Assembly (NCBI GenBank): GCA_004369085.1
Contig: ML210226.1
Span: forward strand, 62,633-126,632
Origin: Coprinopsis marcescibilis
Lineage: Eukaryota; Basidiomycota; Agaricomycetes; Agaricales; Psathyrellaceae
Length of the DNA stretch: 64,000 nucleotides
Direction of reading: 5' to 3'
Positions 1-16,986 of the stretch are shown piece by piece. The notes under the pieces were generated by a model. It saw only the letters and a program-made list of their open reading frames with translations, did not search any database and had not been told where the DNA came from. How positions within the stretch are numbered: the stretch's first letter is position 1; every line of letters starts with the position of its first letter. A program made the translations under genes and the position numbers.

Positions 1-526
1 AAAGCGGATAAAAGGAAGCTCACCATAGTATCTGTGCTCAAGAACTACCCCAATACCACCTGTAGCCTTGGCCAGAATGTCTGCAATTCCGGTGTCGAGG
101 AAGGGTAACCGGTCCTGAGGGAGAATATTAGCTTTTAGAAGCACATCTAGGGCAGCTGCTGACCTCTCCACTAGTCTCGCCACCGTCGATGACGATAACA
201 GGGGCGTTGGTGCCAGGCTTGTAGTGACGCGAGTTGACCCAGAACCTCTGGTGGAATATATGATTTGAAGATTTGTCAAAGTGGTCCAGAGGTTGCTGGA
301 ACCATTCCGGACGAAAGTCGTATGTCCTATCGTCCTGGGCCTTATATATAGGTTCCTGGGCGCCGAAGTCGGCTTCCTTCGACAGTCTGGGTCCCTGAAC
401 ATCGTCGAGTTTGTTCAAGCGCCATAGATTGACTCCCTGAGGGCCTAGCAAGTGGACTATATTGCGTTCAGCATTGACAATACCAGCGAGCAGAGGGGTA
501 AAGTAAAGCAGTGACAGCAAGGTCAT
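1..526 (-). CDS. Peptidase S28 (serine carboxypeptidase S28 / PRCP-like), N-terminal part, cut by window edge
   Basis: The protein starts at the ATG at 526-524 with a hydrophobic secretion signal of about 19 residues (MTLLSLLYFTPLLAGIVNA). The mature region holds the family's N-terminal signatures: WFQQPLDHF, then FHQRFWVN, then PVIVIDGGETSGE. An intron of about 50 nt follows (near 169-119 on the + strand). The next exon reads DRLPFLDTGIADILAK, then GGIGVVLEHRYYG, and ends at about position 24 with a GT donor running off the window. S28 enzymes are secreted prolyl carboxy-/dipeptidyl-peptidases with a Ser-Asp-His triad. The catalytic Ser normally lies just downstream of the HRYYG block, so it is not visible here. 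The gene is divergent from RAD4, with 221 bp between the two start codons. Seen: signal peptide and conserved blocks. Inferred: an intact secreted peptidase continuing to the left. Confidence 0.88.
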
Positions 527-747
527 GGAGGAAGTCGATGAGGGTCAAACAGAACCGAGCTCGACGCCATCATGGACGTTGTCGTCGATGCGAAAGGAAG
601 GGGCAACGGCATGTGGCTGTGTCGTCTCGGTTCCGCCATTAATCGCGGGTGTGACATTCGTGTCAGGCTTTGTCACAAGAATGACAGCGGTCTTTCGCCT
701 ACCACCACGACGAGCGGGGAGCCTGAATTTACTTGTTTTCATCTTAC
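527..747. promoter_or_regulatory. Divergent intergenic promoter region between the S28 peptidase (-) and RAD4 (+)
   Basis: These 221 bp separate two divergent start codons, so they must hold both 5' leaders and both core promoters. I see no clear TATA box. The open frames crossing the stretch are fortuitous. Confidence 0.5.
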
Positions 748-3700
748 ATGTCGTCTGACCTTGAAGATAACATATTTGGAGCGCTTAGCGAAGATGAAGA
801 AGACGACTGGGAAGAAGTTGAAGTTCCTGAACACCTAGAGAAACACCTCGAAATCACTATTCAAACAAAACCGACCAAGGCAGACGCCCCCAAGTTCGTC
901 GTTAAATGATTGGAGATTGGAGACTGAAGCCGTCTGACCATCGCTTCAGAAAAAAGGGTATTTCTCATGCTGAACGGTTGCTAAGAATCGACCTGCACAA
1001 GATGCACACCGTTGTTTTGCTTGGAAACGCGAAAGTGAGGAATGAGTGGATAAATGATGAGACACTGCAGGTATGTGTAGACTTCCTACTCAATATCTGG
1101 GCTAACCGCCAGTAGGCACGATTGCTCTCACTCACACCGCTCAAATTGCAAAACGAGTTCGCCCTGATCCACAAATCTCGAATACCTGAGCAAGCCAAGC
1201 GAGGTCGAGCTTTTGAGAACGCAATTCGGTATCTCGCGGAATGGTGGGCCCATACATTCTTCGAAGTACTACCAGAAGGCCACATTCGTAACCGAATATT
1301 TGATGAGGTCCAATTGGGCCTCGCGGAGAACGACCTTTTGAATACTCAGCCAGACGGTTCCCTGGAACCTATCGACCAGGAAACCACGGAGGCCATCTTG
1401 GGAAGCAAGATGGAAGTCATCCGTGGACCGAAGAGTCTCATGAAGCATGCTCTCATGGGCCGTGGCTCAAGAGACTTGAGCTCCCAGCTCTTCACCTCAC
1501 TTTGCAGAGCGCTAGGAATCCCTGCACGTCTGGTCGTCAGTCTGCAAAGTGTTCCTTGGAAAGCTAGCATTGGAAGGCCGCCTGCAGGGGCTCGCGTGTC
1601 ACGTAAGGACAAAGGAAAAGGGAAGGGGAAAGCTGTCGACAAAAGTGCAGACGAACAGCAAGAAGATAGGCCGGCGAGCAGCTCTTCAAGCAAAGTGGAT
1701 ATTAAAGGCAAAGGGAAGGCCCCAGTATTCGAAGGATCTGGCCAGCGGTTGAATGGTGCCCCTGTACCCAAGAGCGAAAAGGCCAAAGGAAAGGAGAAGG
1801 CGAAACCTGTTATCAAGCTTCGCAAACAGCGGGACAAAGGACACAGATTAGGTGACGCCACCCCTCCGCCAACACGAAGATACGGCTCTCTCGGTATACT
1901 CCTTATTAGTCTTGCCATTCGCATAACCAATACTAATGCACGTCTTCAGGCGCTCCTGACCCCACCAAAACTCCGCCTGTGTTCTGGACAGAAGTCTTTT
2001 CTCGGCCAGACGGCCGATGGCTACCAGTCGACCCCATACGCGCAATTGTCAACGAACGCAAGGTCTTCGATCCCACCCCTCCCACAAATGCGCCCGGGAC
2101 AGGCACGTCCTCCACTAAATCCACCTCTTCATTTCGCTTTCCCCAAACCGTCAAGATATCGAATGTTCCAAAGGGCTTTAAAGAGGAGAACAGGATGCTT
2201 TATGTGTTGGCTTTCGAAGAGGACGGATATGCCCGAGACGTAACAAGACGCTATGCTCTCGAATACAGTGCCAGAGTGGCAAAAGCACAAGGTGGAAGTG
2301 GGGCTGCTAATGCTGGCGGAGGCGCGAAGGCACGTTGGTGGGAAAAGGTTGTCAATCTGGTTCAACGACCATATCAGTTGGTGAAGAATCTCCAATTACC
2401 CATGCATCCGCCTTTCTGAATAACCTAACTTTTGATGCAGCATCGTGACGATATGGAAGACGAAGAACTCACGGCAGCGCAAATGAGGGAAGGGATGCCC
2501 ACTTCTATTGCTGGGTTCAAAGACCATCCTCTGTATGTTCTACTTTTGACGCATATATCCTATCAATGTCCTTGTATCATCATTGATTCCAAATAACAGA
2601 TATGTCTTGGAACGGCATTTGAAACAAACCGAAGTGATTCATCCACCACCGCCTGATACCCCAGCGCTGGGAAAATTCCGTGGCGAGCCTGTCTATTCCC
2701 GCTCAGCAGTCGTAGCTCTGAAGACTGCAGATACCTGGATGCGGACTGAAGGGAGGATTATCAAAGCAGGGTCACAACCCCTAAAATCGATCAAAGCGCG
2801 TGCTGGGACTGTCAACCGGCAGCGGGAACTCGAGGTTTTGAGACAAGACTTACGCGAGGCCGGTCAAAGTGTGGATGTGAATGTCATGCAAGGACTGTAC
2901 TCGCACTCACAAACGGAGCTATACGTTCCTGAATCTATCAAGGATGTAGGTTGCCTTTCCGCATGTACCTGTCCTTCGGGAAGCTAAAAGCCTGTTTCGC
3001 AGGGAAAAATCCCAAAGAATTACTTTGGAAACATCGATTTATATGTTCCGAGTATGCTTCCTGAAGGGGCAGTCCATGTTCCTTGTAAGTTTCAACAGCT
3101 TCGATTATAGCTGGCCACCGAAAACCCATGCAACCAATCATGACGTTAACCTACTTAATTGCAGTCAAGGGTGTAGCCAAAATCGCGAAGAAGCTCGGAT
3201 TTGATTATGCTGAGGCTGTGGTACGTGACCTTGATTCTCATGATTCCACACGACGCGTTTCTGACTCAAGACATCTGTCTTTACGCTCATTTTCGCACAA
3301 CTCAAACCCACCGTTCGATCTCTGCGGCTTATGCACCATCAATGAAGACCCGATTCGAGTTCAAAAAACGCCGAGCTCACCCTGTCATAGAGGGGGTCGT
3401 TATTGCAGCTGAAAATGAATCTGTGCTACTCGAGGCAAGTTTAAACTACTGGTCTAAAAATAACCACCTGACCTTGTTCCCCGCACCTTCCTTTTCTCTT
3501 TCATTTCACCTAATCCGCTTTATTCACATATGCATAAATTCTCCTACACTTCACTATTCGGCTTATGATTCGTTCGGAATGGTGGCTTGGGTCCTCGTTT
3601 TATTTTGGGGCCGCGATTTTGCGTTTCATATAGGCTTATTGGGAAGCACAGAAAAAGGAAGAGGAAAGGATTAGGGCGAAGAAGGAAGAAAAGGCTTTGC

Positions 3701-5418
3701 AACATTGGATCAAGCTCGTCCACGGACTACGGATCCGACAAAGACTTCAAGAACAATACGCTGATAGAACTCCTGCGACAACCAAGGCTTCTACTCCCTC
3801 TCGTTCTACCAAAAAGGGAGCTGCATCCGCCCTCAACGATCATGACGAAGGGAATGTAGCATCCGAAAACGAAGGTGTTCTAGAAGTGGTGAGTATTACC
3901 GTTATGACGGGTCCTCGTTCCTTTCAAATTGACTTATTGCAATGTTAATTTCTCTAGGACACGAATGATGCAGATGGCAGGGGAGGGTTCCTGGTCGAGG
4001 CCGATGACGTTGTCAAAGCCTTCCATCTGCCAAAGTACAACCCAGTTCTCCTATTGGACTCCGAGTCTTCCAACCCCTTTGCCCGTTCCCGGTCATCTGG
4101 TGGGCCTGGGACTCCTTCCAACCCGGGAGGTAATGCTGTTGGTCTTGGGATCACTCGTGGGTCAGCCACCGCCACCGGTTCAAGGAATCTCCGGGCTGAC
4201 TTGGAGGACGAGTATGAAGACGAAGACGAACATGAGGAGAGGGCGGCCATTGAATACGTCACATACGATTTGGACGATCATCAGGGCACAAACGAAGGTG
4301 TTCCCATGGATGTGGATATGGATAGGTCCAGTTATGATGGGATCCCAGATGTCGATATGGACACATACGCTCTCACACATGCAACGCCGGGCCCACCGCT
4401 CACTGAACCCGACCACCTTTCTCCTCTATCTCTGGGCGATCTGGAATCAGACCGCAAGGAGATCGAAAGCAGTGACACTACCGACAATGACGCAACCAAA
4501 CCTCGGACCATGCAAGAACTCCTCCAAGCCGAAGAGGACGCAAAAGCTAGAGCCACACCTAAACGTAAAGTCAAGCTTTCTGTGGGCGATACCGCAGGTG
4601 AACTAGTGGCTAGTGCCAGTATTTCTGGTGCTGAGGGTGCTGCTACCACTAGCGGCCGTCGTCGTAATCCGAGCAGGTCGGGAAAGCGGAAGCTTATGGT
4701 AGAAGAGGATGGGGAAGAAGAACTGGAAGAGGCTCGGGAAGAGGAAGAGCTTGGTTCGGCTGGAGTTGTGGGAATACCCGGGGGTGCAGGATCGTCAGGT
4801 CCAAATACGACAGCGAGGATCACAGGAAAGGGAGGGAGGCAGGTGCGATCTGGACGGAGTTTAGGCTCGAGCAATGGTGGTGCAGGGAGTGTGTCTGGTG
4901 GTGGAACGCCACAAACTGGAGGTAGCATGGCGTCGAAAAGGAACAATGCAACTATTGTTGGAGCAGATGATGTGACTGGCGGGGATGATGTTGCACCGGT
5001 TAGTGCCTCTCCTGCAGGGAAGGGAGGAAAGAGGAAGAAAGGGGCATCAGCTGCCAAAACGGGTGTAGGAAGGAAAAAGGCTGGAGCAAAGGCCAAAACT
5101 GCCACCCCGTCCAGGCGTAGCACGAGGGGGAAGAAGAGGAAAGACGACAGTGAAGATGAAGCGGAGCTGAGCCTTGATGAGGCTCAGGAAGAACTTCCTG
5201 ATGTTGATGACCACGATGAGGACTTGGTTGCTTCGCCTAGAAAGCGCCCTCGTGTCGAGGATTCGAACGTGGTTGTGCCACTGGGGGAAGCTGCAGCGGC
5301 CACCTCTACGCCATCAAGCGGAGGGCGATCTTTGCGACCACGGCGGTCAAAGACCGCGGCGCAACTCGAGCAGGATAAAGAGGCTGAAAAAGCGTATAAA
5401 CGAGCCATAGCTCAATAA
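748..5418 (+). CDS. RAD4: Rad4/XPC DNA-damage recognition protein (nucleotide excision repair)
   Basis: Rad4/XPC binds helix-distorting DNA lesions in the nucleus and starts global nucleotide excision repair, together with Rad23/HR23B. The chosen ATG at 748 gives an acidic start (MSSDLEDNIFGALSEDEEDD). It is followed by a phase-2 intron into KKGISHAERLLRIDLHKMH, which matches the family. The inactive transglutaminase-like fold spans about 1115-2050, with landmarks GIPARLVVSLQSVPW, then PPVFWTEVFS and RWLPVDPIR after an intron joined at CTCTCG/GCGCTC. The beta-hairpin domains follow at about 2440-3440: the block starting HRDDMEDEEL, then HPLYVLERHLK, the block around YFGNIDLYVPSMLPEGAVH, and the block around GVAKIAKKLGFDYAEAV. 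The C-terminal exon (about 3959-5418) is long, acidic/basic low-complexity sequence with several KRKK/KKRK stretches suited to nuclear localisation. My exon count gives roughly 1,270 residues, longer than the yeast or human proteins, mainly because of this tail and a Lys-rich insert inside the transglutaminase region. Confidence 0.9.
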
Positions 5419-5569
5419 TTCAACTGGCAGGCTTGAGCTTGATCGCCAGAAATGGACTATATATATTTTATTATCTAGATAATCGTATACCTTTTTGGCT
5501 TTTAAAAACTTTAAAAGTCGTTGTACAGACGAGTTTTACGAATGTTTTTGAAATAGCTGGTAGTTCACA

Positions 5570-10582
<5,013 letters not shown>

Positions 10583-13362
10583 ATGTCATGGTCTAATACG
10601 GGAAACCATCCCGGAAACCTGCTCAACTTCCCTCCGAGCAGCTCAAGCAAGGATACGCCTTGTGTTTCATTCAGTGCGTATTCGTTTCTTTCTCTGTTTA
10701 TTTCTTTTGACTCGCATAATGTTCTGACGTTCATATCCTTTACAGTTGGTATTGTCGATTTCTCGCAAGAGGTGGGTCCACCGTCCATTCGTTCCGCGTC
10801 GATTTTTGCCAATCCCACATCCCGTCTATCCTGGACATTCCGTCATTCACCCTTCGAAGCTATCCGTCGCCCGTTCCATTCCTTCACATTCCCTTCCGCT
10901 CCATCCTCATCGGAACTAAACTCGCATCTTCACTGCATGACGTTAACGGATAACTTTACATTCTTTGACCTTCCCTCCTTCATGCCATCCTCCTCGCATT
11001 CTTTGACTGTTTTTCTAACTTCTGAATCGCTGTTAGGCTCGATGGCTTTACATGACCGACTCTGTTGCCGACCTTCTCGGTACGTTGTTTCTAACTTGTT
11101 CTTTTTCTACATTCCCTTCCCGATATCAATTATTACCCCTTATTCTATTTCGGCTTTTCCTTTTCTTCCTCCTGTGTCCAAGGGCCACATTGCGTGAGTT
11201 GGAGGACCCATGGATGCGAAGTGTGCTCGCTGAATTGGTCCTTTGCTCCGAGTGATCATACGATTGATCGATCCCTTGATCAATACGTCGCTCTGGTTGA
11301 CTTGGTGTTCCTTCTGGCCTTTTCATCTTCTCTTCTGGCCTCGCGCAGTTGGGCCTCGGAGTGCCGGAGTGCGTTGCGCTTCAATGCATCGACAGACGTT
11401 CCGGGTCGTTAGGCATTTCCTTGTCTAATTTTCATCGACTTTTAATTTCGTTGAATTGTCTGATACTGACTACTTTTAATTGCATAGGTTTCGAGCCCAA
11501 AGAGCTCATTGGTCGACCATCGCTTGAGCTCGTGCATCCAGACGAGTTTCCTCGCGTCAGGCAGTTGCACTAGTGCGTGGTGTTTTACTCTTATCTATGT
11601 ATGCCTGAATACTGATATACTATTATTTTAATCAGCGACACCATCCAACAAGATAAGGCAGCTGTCCTAGTTTATTTGCGTCTTCGACATAAAGACCCAT
11701 ATAAAGGTTATGTTCTGTGTGGCATCGTGCGTATATCCCATTTGAGCTTTCTTTGGACACGATTCTGACTTTTTTGTAGTCTAGGTATGGTTCGAACCCC
11801 CATCTGCTCCGCGGCGACGTTGACTGATCGTCTACCAGAACTGTCGTCCACAATGTCTTAGTAGGAAGCGTGTCGTTCGCGAGTCCTGGCGCAAAGGCTC
11901 TGCACAACGCTTCTACTGCTCAAGAGATCACTGTTATCTCCAAGGGAGCGCACAATTTTGAATTTAGGGTGAGTGCTTGGGTATGGGTGATCGTCGTCGC
12001 TGTTGATCTAACCACTGTTACCTCGTTACCGTTCATAGAGATGGCATGACCCTTCACCTATCCCTTCAAGTCCGACACTTGCACCTGCAAAGGATTTACC
12101 GCCCTCGCCCTCGTCCTCCGTCGATTCTTCGTGGAGCAGCCCAAGCCCGCCCCCCGTGCATCTCCCACCACCAGTGACGTCTAGCAGCCGCCATCATGAT
12201 GGGGGCTATCGCAATGGCCACAACAGTTACTCGAATGACCGGAGAAGCCCAGAACATCATGTATATGTCGAAAGAAGTCCTAGTCCCATCACTGGCAGAC
12301 CGAGACCTATGCGAAGACAATCCAACTCGACGGCCCAAACCAACGTCGGCAGGACCCCTGTAATTACGAACAGGGAACCCTATTCACCTCCTCCATCTCG
12401 CTCTCCTCCGCGGTCGCCCCTCTACCACGCTCGAGATCGTGACAGCGATCGTAGCACAAGCGGTCGGGGCTCGCACTCGCCCTCACGGTCCAGATCTGCA
12501 TCTCCTATAGGCCTCCCGCCTACACCGATTTCCGACACAGATCGCTCGTCATCGTATATCAGAGGGCGTTCCGGTTCTAGTTCCGATTCGTACGATACCC
12601 ATCGAAATGGACAGCGTGGCACCGGCTCCTATCATCGCCAGGACTATCGAGATCATCGATCGAATGGTAATGGCAATGGGCATGGACACGACCGTGGGCA
12701 ACGTTATGCGCCGCAGCCGCCTCCTCGCCCGCAGAGGCCTCCTTCGCCTACCCCCAGACCGTCAACACCCGTTATCACCTTCCCACATCTGCCCTCCAAA
12801 TCCTTCCGCACCGCGTTCATCCTTGATCGGTTCTCGCTGAATTGCACGATCTTGTATTGTTCCAACGATCTGCTGGTGCAATCGACGCACGCCATTGGGA
12901 GGAGTTTCTTCGATTTTGTCACTCAGAAGGATGAGGGCATCGTCAAGAGTTGGATTGAGTGTGTAAAGGGATGGGGGGTCAATGAGCGTGGGCAGCCTAG
13001 TGATGGTGGATTTGGATTTGGACGATTTGGGTTGCTCGTTGGAGGTCGCGAGAGCATGTAAGTTGCCATCTTCTCTAGATTCCTCGTCGACAGGATTGCT
13101 GACCATTCTTCGTCATCGTAGTGCTCGGCTTCCAGAACCTCCTACTCCCTCTCGACATCGGCAGGGTTCAATGACCTCGAGGCACCATCACTCACGACAC
13201 AATCGGTACGGCGCCACTGGACCTCGAACTGACCGTGAGCGGGAACGGGATGCCGCTTATGCCTCATATCAAAGAGAGCTGGGTGAACAGTTTCCAGTTG
13301 ACGCCATCTTCTCTGCTCACTCGGATGGTCTGATGGTCATACTTCGTCGAGCTCAAAACTAG
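10583..13362 (+). CDS. PAS-domain protein, white-collar-like regulator (two PAS regions, no zinc finger visible)
   Basis: The first exon starts MSWSNTGNHPGN. Splicing gives SFIGIVDFSQE, then ARWLYMTDSVADLLG, then FEPKELIGRPSLELVHPDEF, a canonical PAS N-terminal half of the kind found in white-collar-type proteins. The PAS continues through YDTIQQDKAAVLVYLRLRH and KGYVLCGIS. It then joins RTVVHNVLVGSVSFASPG and ends in EITVISKGAHNFEFRRWHDP. A Ser/Arg/Pro-rich, probably disordered linker follows (about 12060-12770). A second PAS-like segment starts at FRTAFILDRFSLNCTILYC and contains GRSFFDFVTQKDE. The protein ends at 13362 in ILRRAQN. I see no GATA zinc finger and no LOV cysteine motif (GRNCRFLQ), so direct light sensing is not supported. 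A partner or transcription co-regulator role is inference. Oddities are introns of 265 nt (10772-11036) and 408 nt (11080-11487), plus a 5-nt exon (11780-11784). Confidence 0.78.
11780..11784 (+). other. 5-nt microexon (TCTAG) of the PAS gene
   Basis: The exon ending GTTCTGTGTGGCATC is followed by an intron from GTGCGT to TTTTGTAG (ending 11779), five bases TCTAG, and a second intron from GTATGG to CTACCAG. Only inclusion of these five bases gives CGI-SRTVV and keeps the PAS frame. Skipping them, or reading through either intron, shifts frame or hits a stop. Confidence 0.7.
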
Positions 13363-15873
13363 AACTGCTTTCGATAAAGCACTTTTATGACGGTCCACTT
13401 TCTCTTGTAACATACGTACACCGCGTTCTGACCCTTCTCTCATTTTTCGTCTGTGTTTCCATGGTATTGTTACCAGTTTCCTTTACCCTTCTGTCTTTTT
13501 CTCTCCCATCTAGTATCATACATGTTTTCGTATACACTACCCCCCTGTCTACCAACATTGCAATCCAACTGTACCCTGACCGCGGCGTCTGTCTACCCTA
13601 CTACTACATGTGTATTGTTTTGATGTTACATATCGATTTTACTTCACGAACTCGTTTACATATATACCGCTGCACATTGTATTCCATATTGCAATCTTAT
13701 CTCTACCTCTGTACCTGTTTTGGAGCTGGGTTCTTGCAGATTTCTTGTGCTTGTCCCTATTGGTGGATAGTATTTATGGATGTCGCCGGATGGAGTATAC
13801 TTGCGAGATCTGGCAAAACTCGCGCTTGTGACTGTGTCAGTAGCAGTTCACTAGTGTGGACATCATGCAAGGACATGCCGGCTATGAACTAGACTTGAAC
13901 GTATTTCTGATGTTATTTCTGCAGAGAACGATCCGTAGCATCGGGGGACAGTTGCATTTCTTGTGAGTATTTAGTACGCGGCCTGTATACAGTAGATTCA
14001 TCAACCACAACTCGGGTATACCGTTCCATGGGCGCTAACAGAATATTAAAAACCTCTTGGGTCTAGTCTGACGAAAAAGTTTTCATTTTAACTAAGATCA
14101 ACTGCCCTTCAAGGTTCAAGTTGGCGCATTGCGCAGTATAATATAGCGGGCAATTGAATCAGTGCCACTTGGAGAACAATATACCATGTCGTCCGTGGGT
14201 ATCGCTTAGCGCTTTCAATTCCATCTTTACGTCTGTCTATCTCAATAGCTATAGAGCGGGACAAGCTCCGTGTCTCCCCCCAAAATTATTCTCCGTCGAC
14301 AGCCTGCGCACGGGCTTGCTGGTATCCCCGATTCGAGAGCCAATAGAGCCAAAATCGGCTGGGCGATCCACGTCCTTGATATGTGCAATTCCCGATAAGG
14401 GCGAAGCGACCGCTATCGGCTTCGTGATATTTTAGGACTTCTACCCTCGCAAATGTTTCTCCAGTCCCCTTCACGCTGCTTCAAAAGAAAGTTTCAAGCC
14501 TCGACGGCGGACCTTCAACAGGGGTGTGGGGCTACCATTACGCGACGCACGTAACTCACTTTGGACGGGGACATTCGGGTACTTAACAGGCTGTGTAAAT
14601 GAATCCGCAACGCTCAATATTTAGTTTAGACCCCATGACCTTTTGGCATCTGGCGCCTGGACGTTTTAAGCTTTAACCCCAGAACCCCAAACGACGAAGC
14701 CCGTGGAACTTGGGAATCCGTGGTCCCTTCAATAGGGATACTGGGTCCGACAACCGGCATCAAATAATCTATTGGTTGCTTGTTTTCGGTGTTTTACGAC
14801 AGATGAAGCACAAGGGCAACGCAAATGTCGCCCAATGGATGGAGTGGATTCGGATGATAGCAGTGGCGCCGTAATATCTGTGACATTGGTGACATGCATT
14901 TACCTCGAGGATGTCCTATGGCATTGCGTGGAACTTTTGAAGGGTGTCTGCTGACCATGAGCGACGTAGCGCTCGTCTTCCAAGTCCTACGGCTGGCAGT
15001 CCGGTACCAGGACAGATGGCCAATGTCGCGTCCGCTGCTTGCTTTGCCGCAGATCAAGGGTCCTCAGGCTGGGGCTGTAAACATCATTCCTGCTGTTGAC
15101 GAAAGTGACACCACAAAGAAGGATCTTCCAGATTAGTTTTATGGCAATCTCCAGAACCGGCCCTGAGTCATACATAATTCATTCAATTGAAAGACTCCAA
15201 GATCCAGAGCAAAAGTCCGACCAGATAGATGTCCGGCGACAATAAACCCGATTAAATGAATGGAGGATCATCCAAAGCTGTAGCAAGCGTCTTGTTAGAG
15301 CTTAGACTCAGATTTAAAGAAATGAGAACGGACCGTATTGCCTTTCTCAACAGAATTCGCTGCTCCAACGCGTTTCCTGAAGTGGTGGTTAGCGAAATGA
15401 GCGAGTCTTTCTCTGGGTCGTCGGGGGTAGATTTCGTTTGCCGAGAAGACGCGCAGACCCAGGTAATAGCCGATTTATGCGTTCGCCAGAGTTAGACACA
15501 CCATTCTCCTGTTGCAGTCCTGACTATTATGGTGTCATAAGAGCATCTAGAGTTCTGAGGTTCAATCATTTACGGTTTGTTGACAGGGCCAGCAGATATC
15601 AACGAACTTTCACGCCGGGTACTTCGACCTGCATTGCGCAAAGAATCAAGCAACCCAGAATATTACTACCTGGTATCCGGTCATAGTGGTGGTCAAGAGC
15701 AGGATTTGGCTGAGATGGCGCAACAGACGCAATCGATCACATGGCCGCAAATTTCTACCTTCTACCACCCGGGTTCCAAATTGGTAGCTCAAAAGCGATG
15801 GCGACACCGGATTTTCGTCTTTCTTTCCGCATAACGACAGCATACTCCAGGGTTGGGGAAAGATTACAAGAAG
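13363..15873. other. 2.5 kb interval without a supportable gene
   Basis: The first part should contain the 3' UTR of the PAS gene. Short open frames at 14894-15136 (ending ...VDESDTTKKDLPD) and 15577-15834 have a coding look over a few dozen residues, but I could not connect either into a multi-exon model or recognise a family. The part nearest 15874 is presumably the MDE1 promoter. Confidence 0.4.
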
Positions 15874-16986
15874 AATGAGTCAAGAAATCGCAAAAGTGGC
15901 CAACGGCAACCCTGATGCTCTAGTTCTCTCGGACGACCCGCTTCACGTACGTTTTGAGCCTTCTGCCGTTGGATGTCCATTGACCTGGTCTTGACAGCCG
16001 GCGAACCTGATCCCTGAGCTTTGCGCAGCATTCTATCACGTATGGCCCCATAGCTATCAGATATTGTCGCGGCACTGACACCAGATCAGCTGGGATGGGT
16101 CACTGGAACTGGCGGAGGTATCAGCATACGCCAAAAGTGGGTACTATCATCTGAAAGAACGCTCGGCAGATACTGATTGTCCATGGCAGTGAAATCGTCT
16201 ACATTGCGCCTTCAGGAGTTCAGAAGGAGCGTATTAAGCCTACAGACATCTTCGTCCTGCCATACCCGGAGCCAGAACGTACCGACCCCAATATCGACAG
16301 ATTCTTCCTGCGAAGACCTGGACGTAACCTGAAGGAATCTGCCTGTACGCCGCTTTTCTGGAACTCGTTTACCTTGCGTGATGCCGGAAGTTGCATCCAC
16401 ACCCATTCGCAGCACGCTGTGATGGCCACCTTGCTCTGGCCAGGCGAGGTATTCAAGATCTCGCATTTAGTAAGTTCCATCACCTCATTGATGATTAAGG
16501 CTTCGTATTGACCTTCACTTATAGGAGGTAATTGTTTCGCTTCCGCTAGGAATGGAACAAGAGCTGACCAGCCTGGCAGATGATCAAGGGTATCCGCCTG
16601 GCAGGGACTGGAAAGGCCCTTTCGTATCTTGACACGCTCGTCGTTCCGATCATTGAAAACACTCCACACGAAGAAGATCTGAAGGATAGCATGGCAGAAG
16701 CGATGAAGAAATATCCTGATGCTGCGGCGGTCCTTGTTCGTCGACATGGTGTCTACGTTTGGGGTAGGTTCTCTCTTCCAAACCTTTACCCTGAAACCCA
16801 ATGCTCACTAATGCCTATCAGGAACCGACTGGGAGAAGGCCAAGACACAAACAGAAGTGGGTTTTACCATGGTCCTTTGGATTCTAATTCGCTTACTCGG
16901 AACTCCGATAGTGCTTGGATTACCTCTTCGAAGTGTCTGTGAAGATGAAGCAGGCCGGTTTTCCCACCTTGCTCAACGAAGATTGA
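15874..16986 (+). CDS. MDE1: Methylthioribulose-1-phosphate dehydratase (methionine salvage; class II aldolase fold)
   Basis: This cytosolic zinc enzyme dehydrates 5-methylthioribulose-1-phosphate in the methionine salvage pathway (yeast Mde1, human APIP). Start [15 protein letters not shown]. The spliced protein is about 244 residues, the normal family size. Landmarks in order are [36 protein letters not shown], the two zinc histidines in [27 protein letters not shown] with the catalytic Glu, [15 protein letters not shown], the third zinc His in [12 protein letters not shown], and [18 protein letters not shown]. It ends NED at 16986. At least seven introns are needed, all short and GT-AG. 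The catalytic Glu codon is a separate 3-nt exon (16525-16527). The open reading that runs on to 17264 past the acceptor site is in the wrong frame. Confidence 0.93.
16525..16527 (+). other. MDE1: 3-nt microexon (GAG) encoding the catalytic glutamate of MDE1
   Basis: The preceding exon ends CATTTA at 16469. Intron 16470-16524 (55 nt, GTAAGT...TTATAG) is followed by GAG, then intron 16528-16579 (52 nt, GTAATT...GGCAG), then ATGATCAAG. Inclusion gives HLEMIKGI, matching the family pattern xxEMIKGI. Omission keeps frame but deletes the Glu that human APIP uses as its acid/base (Glu139). Confidence 0.8.

Noticed and set aside
4332..5123. Minus-strand frame of 263 codons inside RAD4
   Set aside because: Shadow of the low-complexity acidic/basic tail of RAD4; Pro/Ser-rich with no domain.
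11785..11840. tRNA-like GGTTCGAACC in an intron of the PAS gene
   Set aside because: No acceptor or T stem can be formed. It is the intron right after the 5-nt microexon.
10583..13362. Calling the PAS gene WC-1 or a LOV blue-light receptor
   Set aside because: The flavin-binding cysteine motif of LOV domains and the GATA zinc finger are not visible in the spliced protein.
16220..16801. Minus-strand frame of 193 codons over MDE1
   Set aside because: Antisense to conserved MDE1 exons; no family features.
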